From positions 1 to 31,051 of the forward strand of contig CAXQGL010000053.1 in NCBI GenBank assembly GCA_964223495.1: DNA of 31,051 bases, read 5' to 3'. The notes under the pieces are model-generated. The model searched no databases, had not been told where the DNA came from, and saw only the letters and a program-made list of their open reading frames with translations. Below, one piece after another: positions 25,527 to 31,051 of this stretch (its first letter is position 1; each line of letters opens with the position of its first letter). The translations under genes were made by a program, and so were the position numbers. This DNA comes from UBA8752 sp964223495 (GTDB lineage: Bacteria; Bacteroidota; Bacteroidia; Flavobacteriales_D; Sanyastnellaceae).

Positions 25527-25904
25527 ATGAACATCCCCCAGGACCTCCACTACTCAAAGGACCATGAGTGGGTGCGCGTCGAAGGCGACGTGGCCACCGT
25601 GGGCATCACCGATTTCGCCCAATCCGAATTGGGCGACATAGTCTTCGTCGAGGTCGAGACCGAGGACGAGACCCTGGATGTGGATGAGGTTTTCGGTACC
25701 ATCGAGGCGGTGAAGACGGTCAGCGACATGTTCATGCCCTTGGCAGGAACGGTGGCTGAATTGAATCCCGCACTCGAAGACAATCCTGCCCTCATCAACG
25801 AAGATCCCTACGGAGAGGGTTGGATCATCAAGGTCAAGCTCGATGGTGATGCCGTTCTGGATCACTTGATGAAGGCCGAGGCCTATGCCGCAGAGGTCGG
25901 CTGA
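25527..25904 (+). CDS. gcvH: Glycine cleavage system H protein
   Basis: The product is a lipoyl carrier of 125 residues that shuttles the aminomethyl group between the P, T and L proteins of the glycine cleavage system. The lipoyl-lysine is Lys63 in FGTIEAVKTVSDM, and the N-terminal HEWVRVEGDVATVGITDFAQ matches the family exactly. The ATG at 25527 (MNIPQDLHYSKDHEW) is the homologous start; the frame extends nine residues further upstream without sense. It lies 39 bases after sprA and overlaps the VanZ gene by 20 bases. No other gcv gene is in the window; a separate gcvH next to sprA is usual in Flavobacteria as I recall. Confidence 0.97.
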   Translation: MNIPQDLHYSKDHEWVRVEGDVATVGITDFAQSELGDIVFVEVETEDETLDVDEVFGTIEAVKTVSDMFMPLAGTVAELNPALEDNPALINEDPYGEGWIIKVKLDGDAVLDHLMKAEAYAAEVG

Positions 25905-26316
25905 GGCCCGCTTCCGTGCCCGATGGCGCCGCGCCTTGCCGCCCATTGTGATGGGATTGGCCGTCGTGGCGCTCCATGCCATGCCCGGCGGTGAACTCGA
26001 GGGGCATGACTGGTGGATGAATTGGCGTCTTGACGCCCTCCTTCATGCCGTGCTGTTCGGACTGTTCGGATTGACCAGCCTGATTGCCTTGCGCAAGGGT
26101 GGGGAGAGGAGCATCGGGTGCCGACAGGCTTGGTGGTGGGTCATCGCCGGGGGGATGCTGACCGCCGTCCTGCTCGAGTGGGCACAGGGCTTGATTTTTT
26201 CCGGACGCGGACGCGATGTCTGGGACCTGATTGCGGATTTCATCGGCCTCGTCCTCGCCGGTCTTGCATTTCGGGCATTGTATTTGATGTGGCCTGTTGG
26301 CAAGAAAGCCCATTGA
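25885..26316 (+). CDS. VanZ-family integral membrane protein
   Basis: The product has 143 residues with four hydrophobic segments (around residues 20-34, 50-68, 82-100 and 115-135). VanZ-family features are the D-x-L-L-H-A-V-L-F-G-L-F-G segment and, after WAQGLIFSGR, the G-R-D-V-W-D-L-I-A-D-F-I-G-L motif near the last membrane helix. The biochemical role of this family is not defined outside teicoplanin resistance by VanZ itself. The start overlaps the end of gcvH by 20 bases, so translational coupling is likely. Resistance should not be inferred from the name. Confidence 0.88.
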   Translation: MPQRSAEARFRARWRRALPPIVMGLAVVALHAMPGGELEGHDWWMNWRLDALLHAVLFGLFGLTSLIALRKGGERSIGCRQAWWWVIAGGMLTAVLLEWAQGLIFSGRGRDVWDLIADFIGLVLAGLAFRALYLMWPVGKKAH

Positions 26317-26324
26317 TTAATTTG
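26297..26324 (+). promoter_or_regulatory. Candidate promoter for the tonB-type gene
   Basis: TTG (26297-26299), an 18-base spacer and TAATTTG (26318-26324) resemble the Bacteroidota -33/-7 pair, though the second box is one base short of TAnnTTTG. It straddles the VanZ stop (26314-26316) and leaves a leader of about 30 bases before the ATG at 26360. Confidence 0.35.
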
Positions 26325-26359
26325 GCCCCCCGAAAGGCAGGCCCAGCAAAACTCCAACC

Positions 26360-27067
26360 ATGCAGCCACGCAAGACACCCCAAGCCGACCTCGAGAACAA
26401 ACGGGGCACGTGGAGGTCCATCGGATTCGTTTCGGTGCTCTCCCTCCTCCTCGCCGCATTGGCTTGGACCAGCTACGACGTGAACATCATCCGGGCCCTC
26501 GATTTCGAGGTGGACCTGCTGGAGGATGAGGTCATTCCAGTAAACGTCATTCCGCCCCCGCCACCCCCACCGCCTCCCCAGCAGACGACGGTCATTGAAA
26601 TCGTGGACGACGAGGAGGAGATCGAGGAGGAGCTTGTCATCGAGGACATCGAAATTGACGAGGACACCGAAATCGAGATCATAGAGGTCGAGGAGGAAGA
26701 GGTGGTCGAGGAGGACATTCCATTCATGATCGTGGAGGACATGCCCGGTTTCGGCCCTTGCAAGAGCAAGACGGGTCCCGAACGTGACCAGTGCACGCAA
26801 TTGGAGATCATCAAGTATGTGAGTTCGAATACGAAGTATCCGCCCATCGCCAAGGATGCCGGCATCCAGGGCACGGTGTTCGTCTACTTCGTCGTGGGCA
26901 AGGATGGCAAGGTGCGCGATACCAAGGTCCTGCGTCCAGTGGATCCCCGCCTCGATGAGGAAGCCATGCGCGTCGTGAGCTCATTGCCTGATTTCGAGCC
27001 CGGCCGTCAACAGGGCAAGCCGGTGAGCGTGCAGTACACCATTCCGGTGAAATTCATCATCCGCTGA
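26360..27067 (+). CDS. tonB: TonB-family energy transducer
   Basis: The product has 235 residues and links the inner-membrane proton motive force (via ExbB/ExbD) to outer-membrane transporters. A short cytoplasmic N-terminus is followed by one membrane helix (about residues 21-38). The periplasmic linker has a nine-proline run (about 66-74) and then a very acidic block of about 40 residues (IVDDEEEIEEE through EVEEEEVVEED). The C-terminal TonB domain spans about 155-235 (KYPPIAKDAGIQGTVFVYF, ending VQYTIPVKFIIR) and is preceded by a cysteine pair in PCKSKTGPERDQC. This design is common in Bacteroidota TonB proteins. Several paralogues usually exist, so the specific transporter is unknown. It converges on pnuC with a 10-base gap and no hairpin in it. 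Confidence 0.9.
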   Translation: MQPRKTPQADLENKRGTWRSIGFVSVLSLLLAALAWTSYDVNIIRALDFEVDLLEDEVIPVNVIPPPPPPPPPQQTTVIEIVDDEEEIEEELVIEDIEIDEDTEIEIIEVEEEEVVEEDIPFMIVEDMPGFGPCKSKTGPERDQCTQLEIIKYVSSNTKYPPIAKDAGIQGTVFVYFVVGKDGKVRDTKVLRPVDPRLDEEAMRVVSSLPDFEPGRQQGKPVSVQYTIPVKFIIR

Positions 27068-27077
27068 GGCGGAAGGT

Positions 27078-27638
27078 TCAGATTCCGAACCAACCCATTA
27101 CGGCCATCGCGAGATAGATGGCGCAGAGCGCGGCCCCGAAAGGAAGGCCGCGTTTTGCGTACAGATAGATCGCAACGGTATCGATCACGATCCAGTAAGC
27201 CCAGTTCGCATGGTGGTTGTGGACCATCAACCACGTGGCGAGCAGGCTGAACACGGTGGTAAACGAATCCAACCCGGGCAGTGCGCTTTCGGTGTGCCGT
27301 TTCAGCCATCGGGCCATCAGCAGCGTGGCGAGGCCTGCCAAGCCAATGGCCAGCAAATGGAAAGCTCCGGGCCAATGCTGGGGGGTCCAGTCCGCCGGAT
27401 GCGCCGAGGCATGCGCCCCATAGCCCGCCATGGCCACGTAGAAAGCTTGAAGTGCGGCTTCCGCCAGGATTTTCCGGCGCCAGCAAAGCACCATGAGCAT
27501 GGTGGCGCCCAACGCGGCCGGGAGAAAGCACCATGGGGTCCAACCCTTGAGGTAGCCCCAGGTGTAACCCAGGCTGAGCAATACGGCCGCGATCTCCACG
27601 GTGCGTTCTGCGGAAGTGATGGTGCCCGTCGCCTTCAT
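27078..27638 (-). CDS. pnuC: PnuC-family nicotinamide riboside transporter
   Basis: The product is an integral membrane protein of 186 residues, slightly short for PnuC but with about seven hydrophobic segments. Family features are LAEAALQAFYVAMAGYG in the first half and, near the C-terminus, NWAYWIVIDTVAIYLYAKRGL and YLAMAVMGW. PnuC facilitates uptake of nicotinamide riboside, which must be phosphorylated inside the cell; the gene directly upstream encodes a likely kinase. The start overlaps that gene's stop by four bases (ATGA). It is the last gene of the ribF operon. The substrate is inferred from family and neighbour; other Pnu-type transporters carry riboflavin or thiamine, and ribF in the same operon keeps a flavin role open. 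Confidence 0.88.
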   Translation of the reverse strand: MKATGTITSAERTVEIAAVLLSLGYTWGYLKGWTPWCFLPAALGATMLMVLCWRRKILAEAALQAFYVAMAGYGAHASAHPADWTPQHWPGAFHLLAIGLAGLATLLMARWLKRHTESALPGLDSFTTVFSLLATWLMVHNHHANWAYWIVIDTVAIYLYAKRGLPFGAALCAIYLAMAVMGWFGI

Positions 27639-28186
27639 CCGACGTTGTGTCGTGCAATCATCTGTTCGGCGTGATCCAGCCTTTCGGGACCGGGTGCCAT
27701 CAGTACCTCCTCAAAACGACAGTCACTTGATTTGAGGCGCATGCGGTACCGTTCCTGCAGGGCCAATCTGTCTTCGAGCCGCGGCAGGGTGCGCAGAGGG
27801 TCGGGATGCCATTCGCGCATGGTGTGGAAGAACAGGTGAAGGTCCATCAGCTCCATCGCTTTGCCTGTCCGTTGCAATGCCGTGCCGAATACTTCCCTGG
27901 CCCACATGTCCAGAACGAGGCCTCCCGTGTCGTAGATCAGCACGGGCGATGCATCGGATGCGAGGTCGCGTTCCACCCGGCTGATGAATTCATCCTGCAG
28001 CCGCTGCAGATCGTCCAAAGTGGTCCGGCCCGCGAGGACGGCGTCATCGGTCCTTGCGGCTTCTTCCATCATCGGCCAACCGTTGCGTTGAGAAAGCATT
28101 CGACCAATGGTGGTTTTCTGGGCATTCTCAACGCCGGTCAGGACGACGGTGAACGGTCTGTTCAATCGTCGAACCGGCATCGGCAT
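27635..28186 (-). CDS. NadR-like P-loop ATPase / probable nicotinamide riboside kinase
   Basis: The product has 183 residues and resembles the C-terminal kinase domain of NadR. The order of motifs fits: P-loop region VVLTGVENAQKTTIGRML, then MMEEAART (family EFAR), then LQDEFISRVERDL, then VLIYDTGGLVLDMWAREVFG (family DTDLLVxxxWS), then HPDPLRTLPRLEDRLALQER and a C-terminal ERLDHAEQMI. The key motifs are altered: the P-loop ends A-Q-K-T instead of x-G-K-S/T, and DTD has become DTG. Activity is therefore uncertain. It overlaps pnuC by four bases and the LRR gene by about 25, so it is translationally coupled. The start could be 28186 or 28180. The expected job is to phosphorylate riboside imported by PnuC. 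Confidence 0.8.
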   Translation of the reverse strand: MPMPVRRLNRPFTVVLTGVENAQKTTIGRMLSQRNGWPMMEEAARTDDAVLAGRTTLDDLQRLQDEFISRVERDLASDASPVLIYDTGGLVLDMWAREVFGTALQRTGKAMELMDLHLFFHTMREWHPDPLRTLPRLEDRLALQERYRMRLKSSDCRFEEVLMAPGPERLDHAEQMIARHNVG

Positions 28187-28803
28187 GGGGGGCTGAAGTG
28201 CAGCGTCCTCCCGGGCAGCAATTCCCTGACCCAGATCTGTTCGTCCACGGACATTTCATTGTGCAGCAGATCCAACTCCACAAGGTGCTCCAAACGGCTC
28301 AGCGAAGGGGGGAAATGCCCGATGAGGTTGGACCAGAGGATCAGGCGTTCCAAGCGGGCCAGATGGTCGATGTCCTCGGGGATGCCCTCGATTTCATTGT
28401 CCGCCAGGTCGAGGCCCCGCAGCGTGCCGACCTCGAGCAGGTCCGGGGGGATGCTGTGCAGTTTGTTGCTTCTCATGCTCAGCCTTTCGAGGTGCTGGAA
28501 TTCACTGATCCAGGGGGGAATGCTGTCGATCCGGTTGCGGTCCAGAATCAGCTCCCTGAGCTGTCTGAACCGGCGAAGGCGGTGGTCGAATTCCTTCCAC
28601 TTCTGTTTGGTCAGATCGAGCCGCAACACCTTCTCAGGCCGTTGAAGGGCGTCTTCGAATTTCGTCCAGACCCTGGCAGTGTCCCATGTGGATGTCAGCT
28701 GGCTCCATGCCTGGCCCGGGCCGAGCAGGAGTGCGAGCAGCACGATCGCTGAACTGAGCGGGGCCTTCGTCATCCGGAACACTGGGCTGATAACGGAAAA
28801 CAT
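28162..28803 (-). CDS. Exported leucine-rich-repeat protein
   Basis: The product has 213 residues from the ATG at 28803, four bases after the ribF stop; an inner ATG at 28773 gives a tidier signal peptide (MTKAPLSSAIVLLALLLGPGQAWSQ) and is an equally good start. After cleavage, a short N-terminal cap is followed by about five leucine-rich repeats of 23 residues, with the pattern L-x-x-L-x-L-x-x-N-x-I-x-x-I-P (LILDRNRIDSIP, LSMRSNKLHSIP, LDLADNEIEGIP, LILWSNLIGHFP, LDLLHNEMS). The C-terminus has a C-R-C pair. LRR domains bind protein partners; no T9SS tail is present, so a periplasmic location is likely. Its place between ribF and a nucleoside-kinase gene is unexplained. Confidence 0.85.
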   Translation of the reverse strand: MFSVISPVFRMTKAPLSSAIVLLALLLGPGQAWSQLTSTWDTARVWTKFEDALQRPEKVLRLDLTKQKWKEFDHRLRRFRQLRELILDRNRIDSIPPWISEFQHLERLSMRSNKLHSIPPDLLEVGTLRGLDLADNEIEGIPEDIDHLARLERLILWSNLIGHFPPSLSRLEHLVELDLLHNEMSVDEQIWVRELLPGRTLHFSPPCRCRFDD

Positions 28804-28807
28804 GGGC

Positions 28808-29782
28808 TCAGGTGTATCCCAGTGCACGTTTTGCCGCGGAGGCATCCTCTCCGAGCTGTTCGACCAGGGCTTCCGGGGTGGCGAACTTCCGGATGTCGCG
28901 CAGGCGGTCGACGAAGGTGACTTCCATGTCATGGCCATAGAGGTCCGGTTCACCCGCATCGAAAAGATGGGCTTCCACCGTGGCCGCATCGCCGGTGTTG
29001 AAGGTGGGACGGGGTCCGACGTGGACCATGGCGTCCCATTGGTCTTCCGGTTGATGCACGGTGCCTGACTTCTCTTTCGAGTGGGTCAATCGGACGCGGG
29101 CTGCGTAGACCCCTTCCGCGGGAAGCAATTGGTGTGGTTCCAGTGCCTGAAGGTTGGCCGTCCTGTATCCCAGCGTCCGACCGCGGGCCGCACCGGTGAT
29201 GACTTTCCCACGCCAGGCGTGTGCCCTGCCCAGCAGGCTGCGTGCACCCGTCAGATCTCCTTCCCGGATGCGCTGGCGGACCTTGGTGCTCGAAACGGTG
29301 AGTTCGTCCTCGATGTGGGGGGGGATGTGCTGGACTTCGAACCCGTAGGTCTCACCACAGGCCCTGAGGAGTTCCTCATCGCCCTCCCTTCCGGCACCGA
29401 ATCGGTGGTCGTGGCCGACGACGATGGTGGTCGTTCCGAGCCCTTCGACTAGGACATCCCGAACGAAGTCCTCAGGGCGCAATCGGGAGAAGGCCTTGTC
29501 GAATGATTGGACGACCAGGTGATCCAAGCCGGTCTCCGCCAGACAGTCCGCACGTTGGTCCAAGGACTGGATGAGCTGCAGGCCGCTCGCCTCGCCGAAG
29601 AGCACTTGCCTTGGATGCGGGTCGAAGGTGAGCACGACCGTTTCGGCATCGGACGATCGGGCTTCCCGGACCATCCATGCCAGCAGTGCCTGATGACCGA
29701 GGTGCACCCCGTCGAAAGTACCGGTCGTCACGATACGGCGGCGTCCGGGAGAAAAATGGGGAAGACCTCGGTGGATGAGCAC
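28808..29782 (-). CDS. ribF: Bifunctional riboflavin kinase / FAD synthetase
   Basis: The product converts riboflavin to FMN and FMN to FAD in the cytoplasm. I use the GTG at 29782 (VLIHRGLPHFSPGRRR), giving 324 residues. The ATG at 29818 would place the promoter box at 29788-29795 inside the coding region, and the added residues do not resemble RibF. The FAD synthetase domain shows VTTGTFDGVHLGHQALL with the nucleotidyltransferase H-x-G-H, and VGHDHRFGAGREGD. The kinase domain shows GKVITGAARGRTLGYRTANL, GVYAARVRL and ATVEAHLFD with the catalytic Glu. The usual PTAN motif reads RTAN here. It is the first gene of the cofactor operon; the LRR gene starts four bases downstream. Confidence 0.93.
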   Translation of the reverse strand: MLIHRGLPHFSPGRRRIVTTGTFDGVHLGHQALLAWMVREARSSDAETVVLTFDPHPRQVLFGEASGLQLIQSLDQRADCLAETGLDHLVVQSFDKAFSRLRPEDFVRDVLVEGLGTTTIVVGHDHRFGAGREGDEELLRACGETYGFEVQHIPPHIEDELTVSSTKVRQRIREGDLTGARSLLGRAHAWRGKVITGAARGRTLGYRTANLQALEPHQLLPAEGVYAARVRLTHSKEKSGTVHQPEDQWDAMVHVGPRPTFNTGDAATVEAHLFDAGEPDLYGHDMEVTFVDRLRDIRKFATPEALVEQLGEDASAAKRALGYT

Positions 29783-29787
29783 TGTTG

Positions 29788-29795
29788 CAAAGTTA
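29788..29795 (-). promoter_or_regulatory. TAACTTTG promoter box directly before ribF
   Basis: On the - strand this is an exact TAnnTTTG -7 element, with five bases between it and the GTG at 29782. This supports the GTG start and suggests a nearly leaderless transcript. A well-spaced -33 TTG is not visible. Confidence 0.5.
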
Positions 29796-29873
29796 GGATG
29801 ACAGCCCATCGGGCCCATTGTTCAGGCTTGCTGACGGGTGAATCGGAAAGGGTTGAAAACTCCTTTGGGGTGC

Positions 29874-29897
29874 CTCGTGAACGGGGATGTTCACGAG
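29874..29897. promoter_or_regulatory. Perfect 9-bp inverted repeat upstream of atpD
   Basis: CTCGTGAAC (29874-29882) and GTTCACGAG (29889-29897) are exact reverse complements around the 6-base loop GGGGAT. The right arm covers the place of the atpD -33 element. No gene ends nearby, so a terminator is unlikely; an operator is the natural reading, though the binding protein is unknown. Confidence 0.5.
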
Positions 29898-29919
29898 TGG
29901 TCCGTTTGGGTTAATTTTG
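29890..29919 (+). promoter_or_regulatory. Candidate atpD promoter
   Basis: TAATTTTG (29912-29919) matches the Bacteroidota -7 element TAnnTTTG. TTC at 29890-29892, 19 bases upstream, is a one-mismatch -33 element (TTG). The predicted leader to the ATG at 29974 is about 50 bases. Confidence 0.5.
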
Positions 29920-29973
29920 CGCCCGAAACGAGGGTCGGAAAGGCCCATAGCTACGCGATAAAAACCAGCTCCC

Positions 29974-31051
29974 ATGAGCCAGAACGTCGGTTCCATCACC
30001 CAAGTCATCGGTCCGGTTGTGGACATCAGTTTCCCCGCCGATATGGCATTGCCCAAGATCCTCGAAGCCCTCGAGGTGGACAGGGAAGGCCAGCCTCCAT
30101 TGGTTCTCGAGTGTCAGAAGCACATCGGTGAGGACACCATCCGGGCCATCGCCATGGACGGAACGGAAGGCCTTCGCCGTGGAATGGATGTGCGCGTCAT
30201 GGGCCGTGCCATGAGCATGCCGACGGGCGAGGCCATCAAGGGCCGCCTGTTCAATGTGACGGGGGATGCCATCGACGGCATTGACGGTGGAAAGGTGGAC
30301 AGTGCGGGTCCCCGTGAGATCCACCAGGCGGCACCGAAGTTCGAGGAGCTCAGCACCAGCACCGAAATCCTCTTCACCGGAATCAAGGTGATCGACCTGA
30401 TCGAGCCCTATGCCAAGGGAGGAAAGATCGGCCTGTTCGGTGGTGCCGGTGTGGGCAAGACGGTCTTGATCATGGAGCTCATCAACAACATCGCCAAGGG
30501 ACACGACGGATTGTCCGTGTTCGCCGGTGTCGGAGAGCGCACCCGTGAGGGCAACGACCTGCTCCGCGAGATGATCGAATCCGGTGTGATCAAGTACGGT
30601 GAAGCCTTCCAGAAGAGCATGGAAGAGGGAGGATGGGACCTGTCCAAGGTGGACATGGATGAACTCATCACCAGCCAGGCGACCCTGGTGTTCGGACAGA
30701 TGAATGAGCCTCCCGGTGCCCGTGCCCGTGTGGCGCTGAGTGGTCTTTCCGTGGCGGAGTACTTCCGCGATGGCGGAGGGGAAGGCGCCGGTCGTGACAT
30801 CCTGTTCTTCATCGACAACATTTTCCGCTTCACGCAGGCAGGATCGGAGGTGTCCGCCTTGCTTGGACGTATGCCTTCCGCTGTGGGATATCAGCCGACG
30901 CTGGCCACCGAGATGGGCGCCATGCAGGAGCGCATCACTTCCACCAAACAGGGATCCATCACCGCGGTGCAGGCGGTTGATGTCCCTGCGGATGACCTCA
31001 CCGACCCTGCTCCGGCCACGACGTTCGCCCACCTTGACGCGACGACGGTAT
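29974..31051 (+). CDS. atpD: F1 ATP synthase subunit beta, 3'-truncated by window edge
   Basis: The frame is open from the ATG at 29974 (MSQNVGSITQVIGPVVDISF) to the window end: 359 codons of a protein usually near 500 residues. It is the catalytic subunit of the F1 sector, making ATP from ADP and phosphate. Visible motifs are the N-terminal beta-barrel GSITQVIGPVVDISF, the Walker A GGAGVGKT, the loop GVGERTREGNDL with the catalytic Glu, the Walker B ILFFIDNIFRF, and the signature region ending PADDLTDPAPATTFAHLD. It is preceded by no other atp gene and divergent from ribF; a separate atpD-atpC pair is common in Bacteroidota. The start is supported by homology and the upstream promoter. Confidence 0.97.
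   Translation, partial: MSQNVGSITQVIGPVVDISFPADMALPKILEALEVDREGQPPLVLECQKHIGEDTIRAIAMDGTEGLRRGMDVRVMGRAMSMPTGEAIKGRLFNVTGDAIDGIDGGKVDSAGPREIHQAAPKFEELSTSTEILFTGIKVIDLIEPYAKGGKIGLFGGAGVGKTVLIMELINNIAKGHDGLSVFAGVGERTREGNDLLREMIESGVIKYGEAFQKSMEEGGWDLSKVDMDELITSQATLVFGQMNEPPGARARVALSGLSVAEYFRDGGGEGAGRDILFFIDNIFRFTQAGSEVSALLGRMPSAVGYQPTLATEMGAMQERITSTKQGSITAVQAVDVPADDLTDPAPATTFAHLDATTV

Noticed and set aside
25885..26316. VanZ-family gene as an antibiotic resistance gene
   Set aside because: VanZ-family membrane proteins are widespread in Bacteroidota; no van cluster is nearby.
29783..29818. ATG at 29818 as the ribF start
   Set aside because: It would put the exact TAACTTTG box inside the gene and add 12 residues unlike RibF N-termini.

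Overview
The window is a gene-dense stretch of chromosome from a GC-rich (roughly 60% by eye) member of the Bacteroidota, probably Flavobacteriales-like. Four things support this. There is a complete sprA, the outer-membrane translocon of the type IX secretion system (T9SS). Two secreted proteins carry T9SS type A C-terminal sorting tails. Several starts are preceded by Bacteroidota-type TAnnTTTG promoter boxes. The maeB-ruvA-sprA-gcvH-vanZ-tonB gene order is, to my knowledge, characteristic of the group. I see no rRNA, tRNA, CRISPR array, insertion sequence, phage or other mobile gene, and no gene-free stretch above 300 bases.

Left part (1-8.7 kb): the 3' end of a sortilin/VPS10-like BNR-repeat protein on the + strand converges, across a perfect 11-bp hairpin, on a 2,066-residue secreted adhesin on the - strand. 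The adhesin is built of PKD/Ig-like modules and ends in Kazal-like, GCTDP-type and EF-hand/dockerin-like modules. It holds about 100 cysteines by hand count.

Middle left (8.8-14.0 kb, - strand): an exported thiol-redox cluster. In transcription order it encodes a T9SS-secreted thioredoxin-fold protein (WCGPC), a hairpin terminator, a TlpA-like thioredoxin (WCSPC), a DUF6029 outer-membrane barrel, an Omp28-like lipoprotein (CGNC) and a small outer-membrane barrel. The last four genes overlap or abut, so they are almost certainly one operon.

Centre (14.2-27.1 kb, + strand): a small T9SS cargo protein, then maeB (malic enzyme with a phosphotransacetylase-like domain), ruvA, sprA, gcvH, a VanZ-family membrane protein and a TonB energy transducer, mostly with tiny gaps or overlaps.

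Right part (27.1-31.05 kb): a compact - strand cofactor operon (ribF, an exported leucine-rich-repeat protein, a nicotinamide riboside kinase-like P-loop protein and pnuC) for flavin synthesis and NAD-precursor uptake. It is divergent from atpD, which runs off the window end. The ribF-atpD gap holds a perfect 9-bp inverted repeat next to the atpD promoter.

The most unusual points are the redox cluster beside a very cysteine-rich adhesin, non-canonical motifs in the NRK-like protein and in RibF, an LRR protein embedded in the cofactor operon, and two promoter boxes so close to start codons that the transcripts may be leaderless. None of this proves a new system; most genes are recognisable Bacteroidota families.
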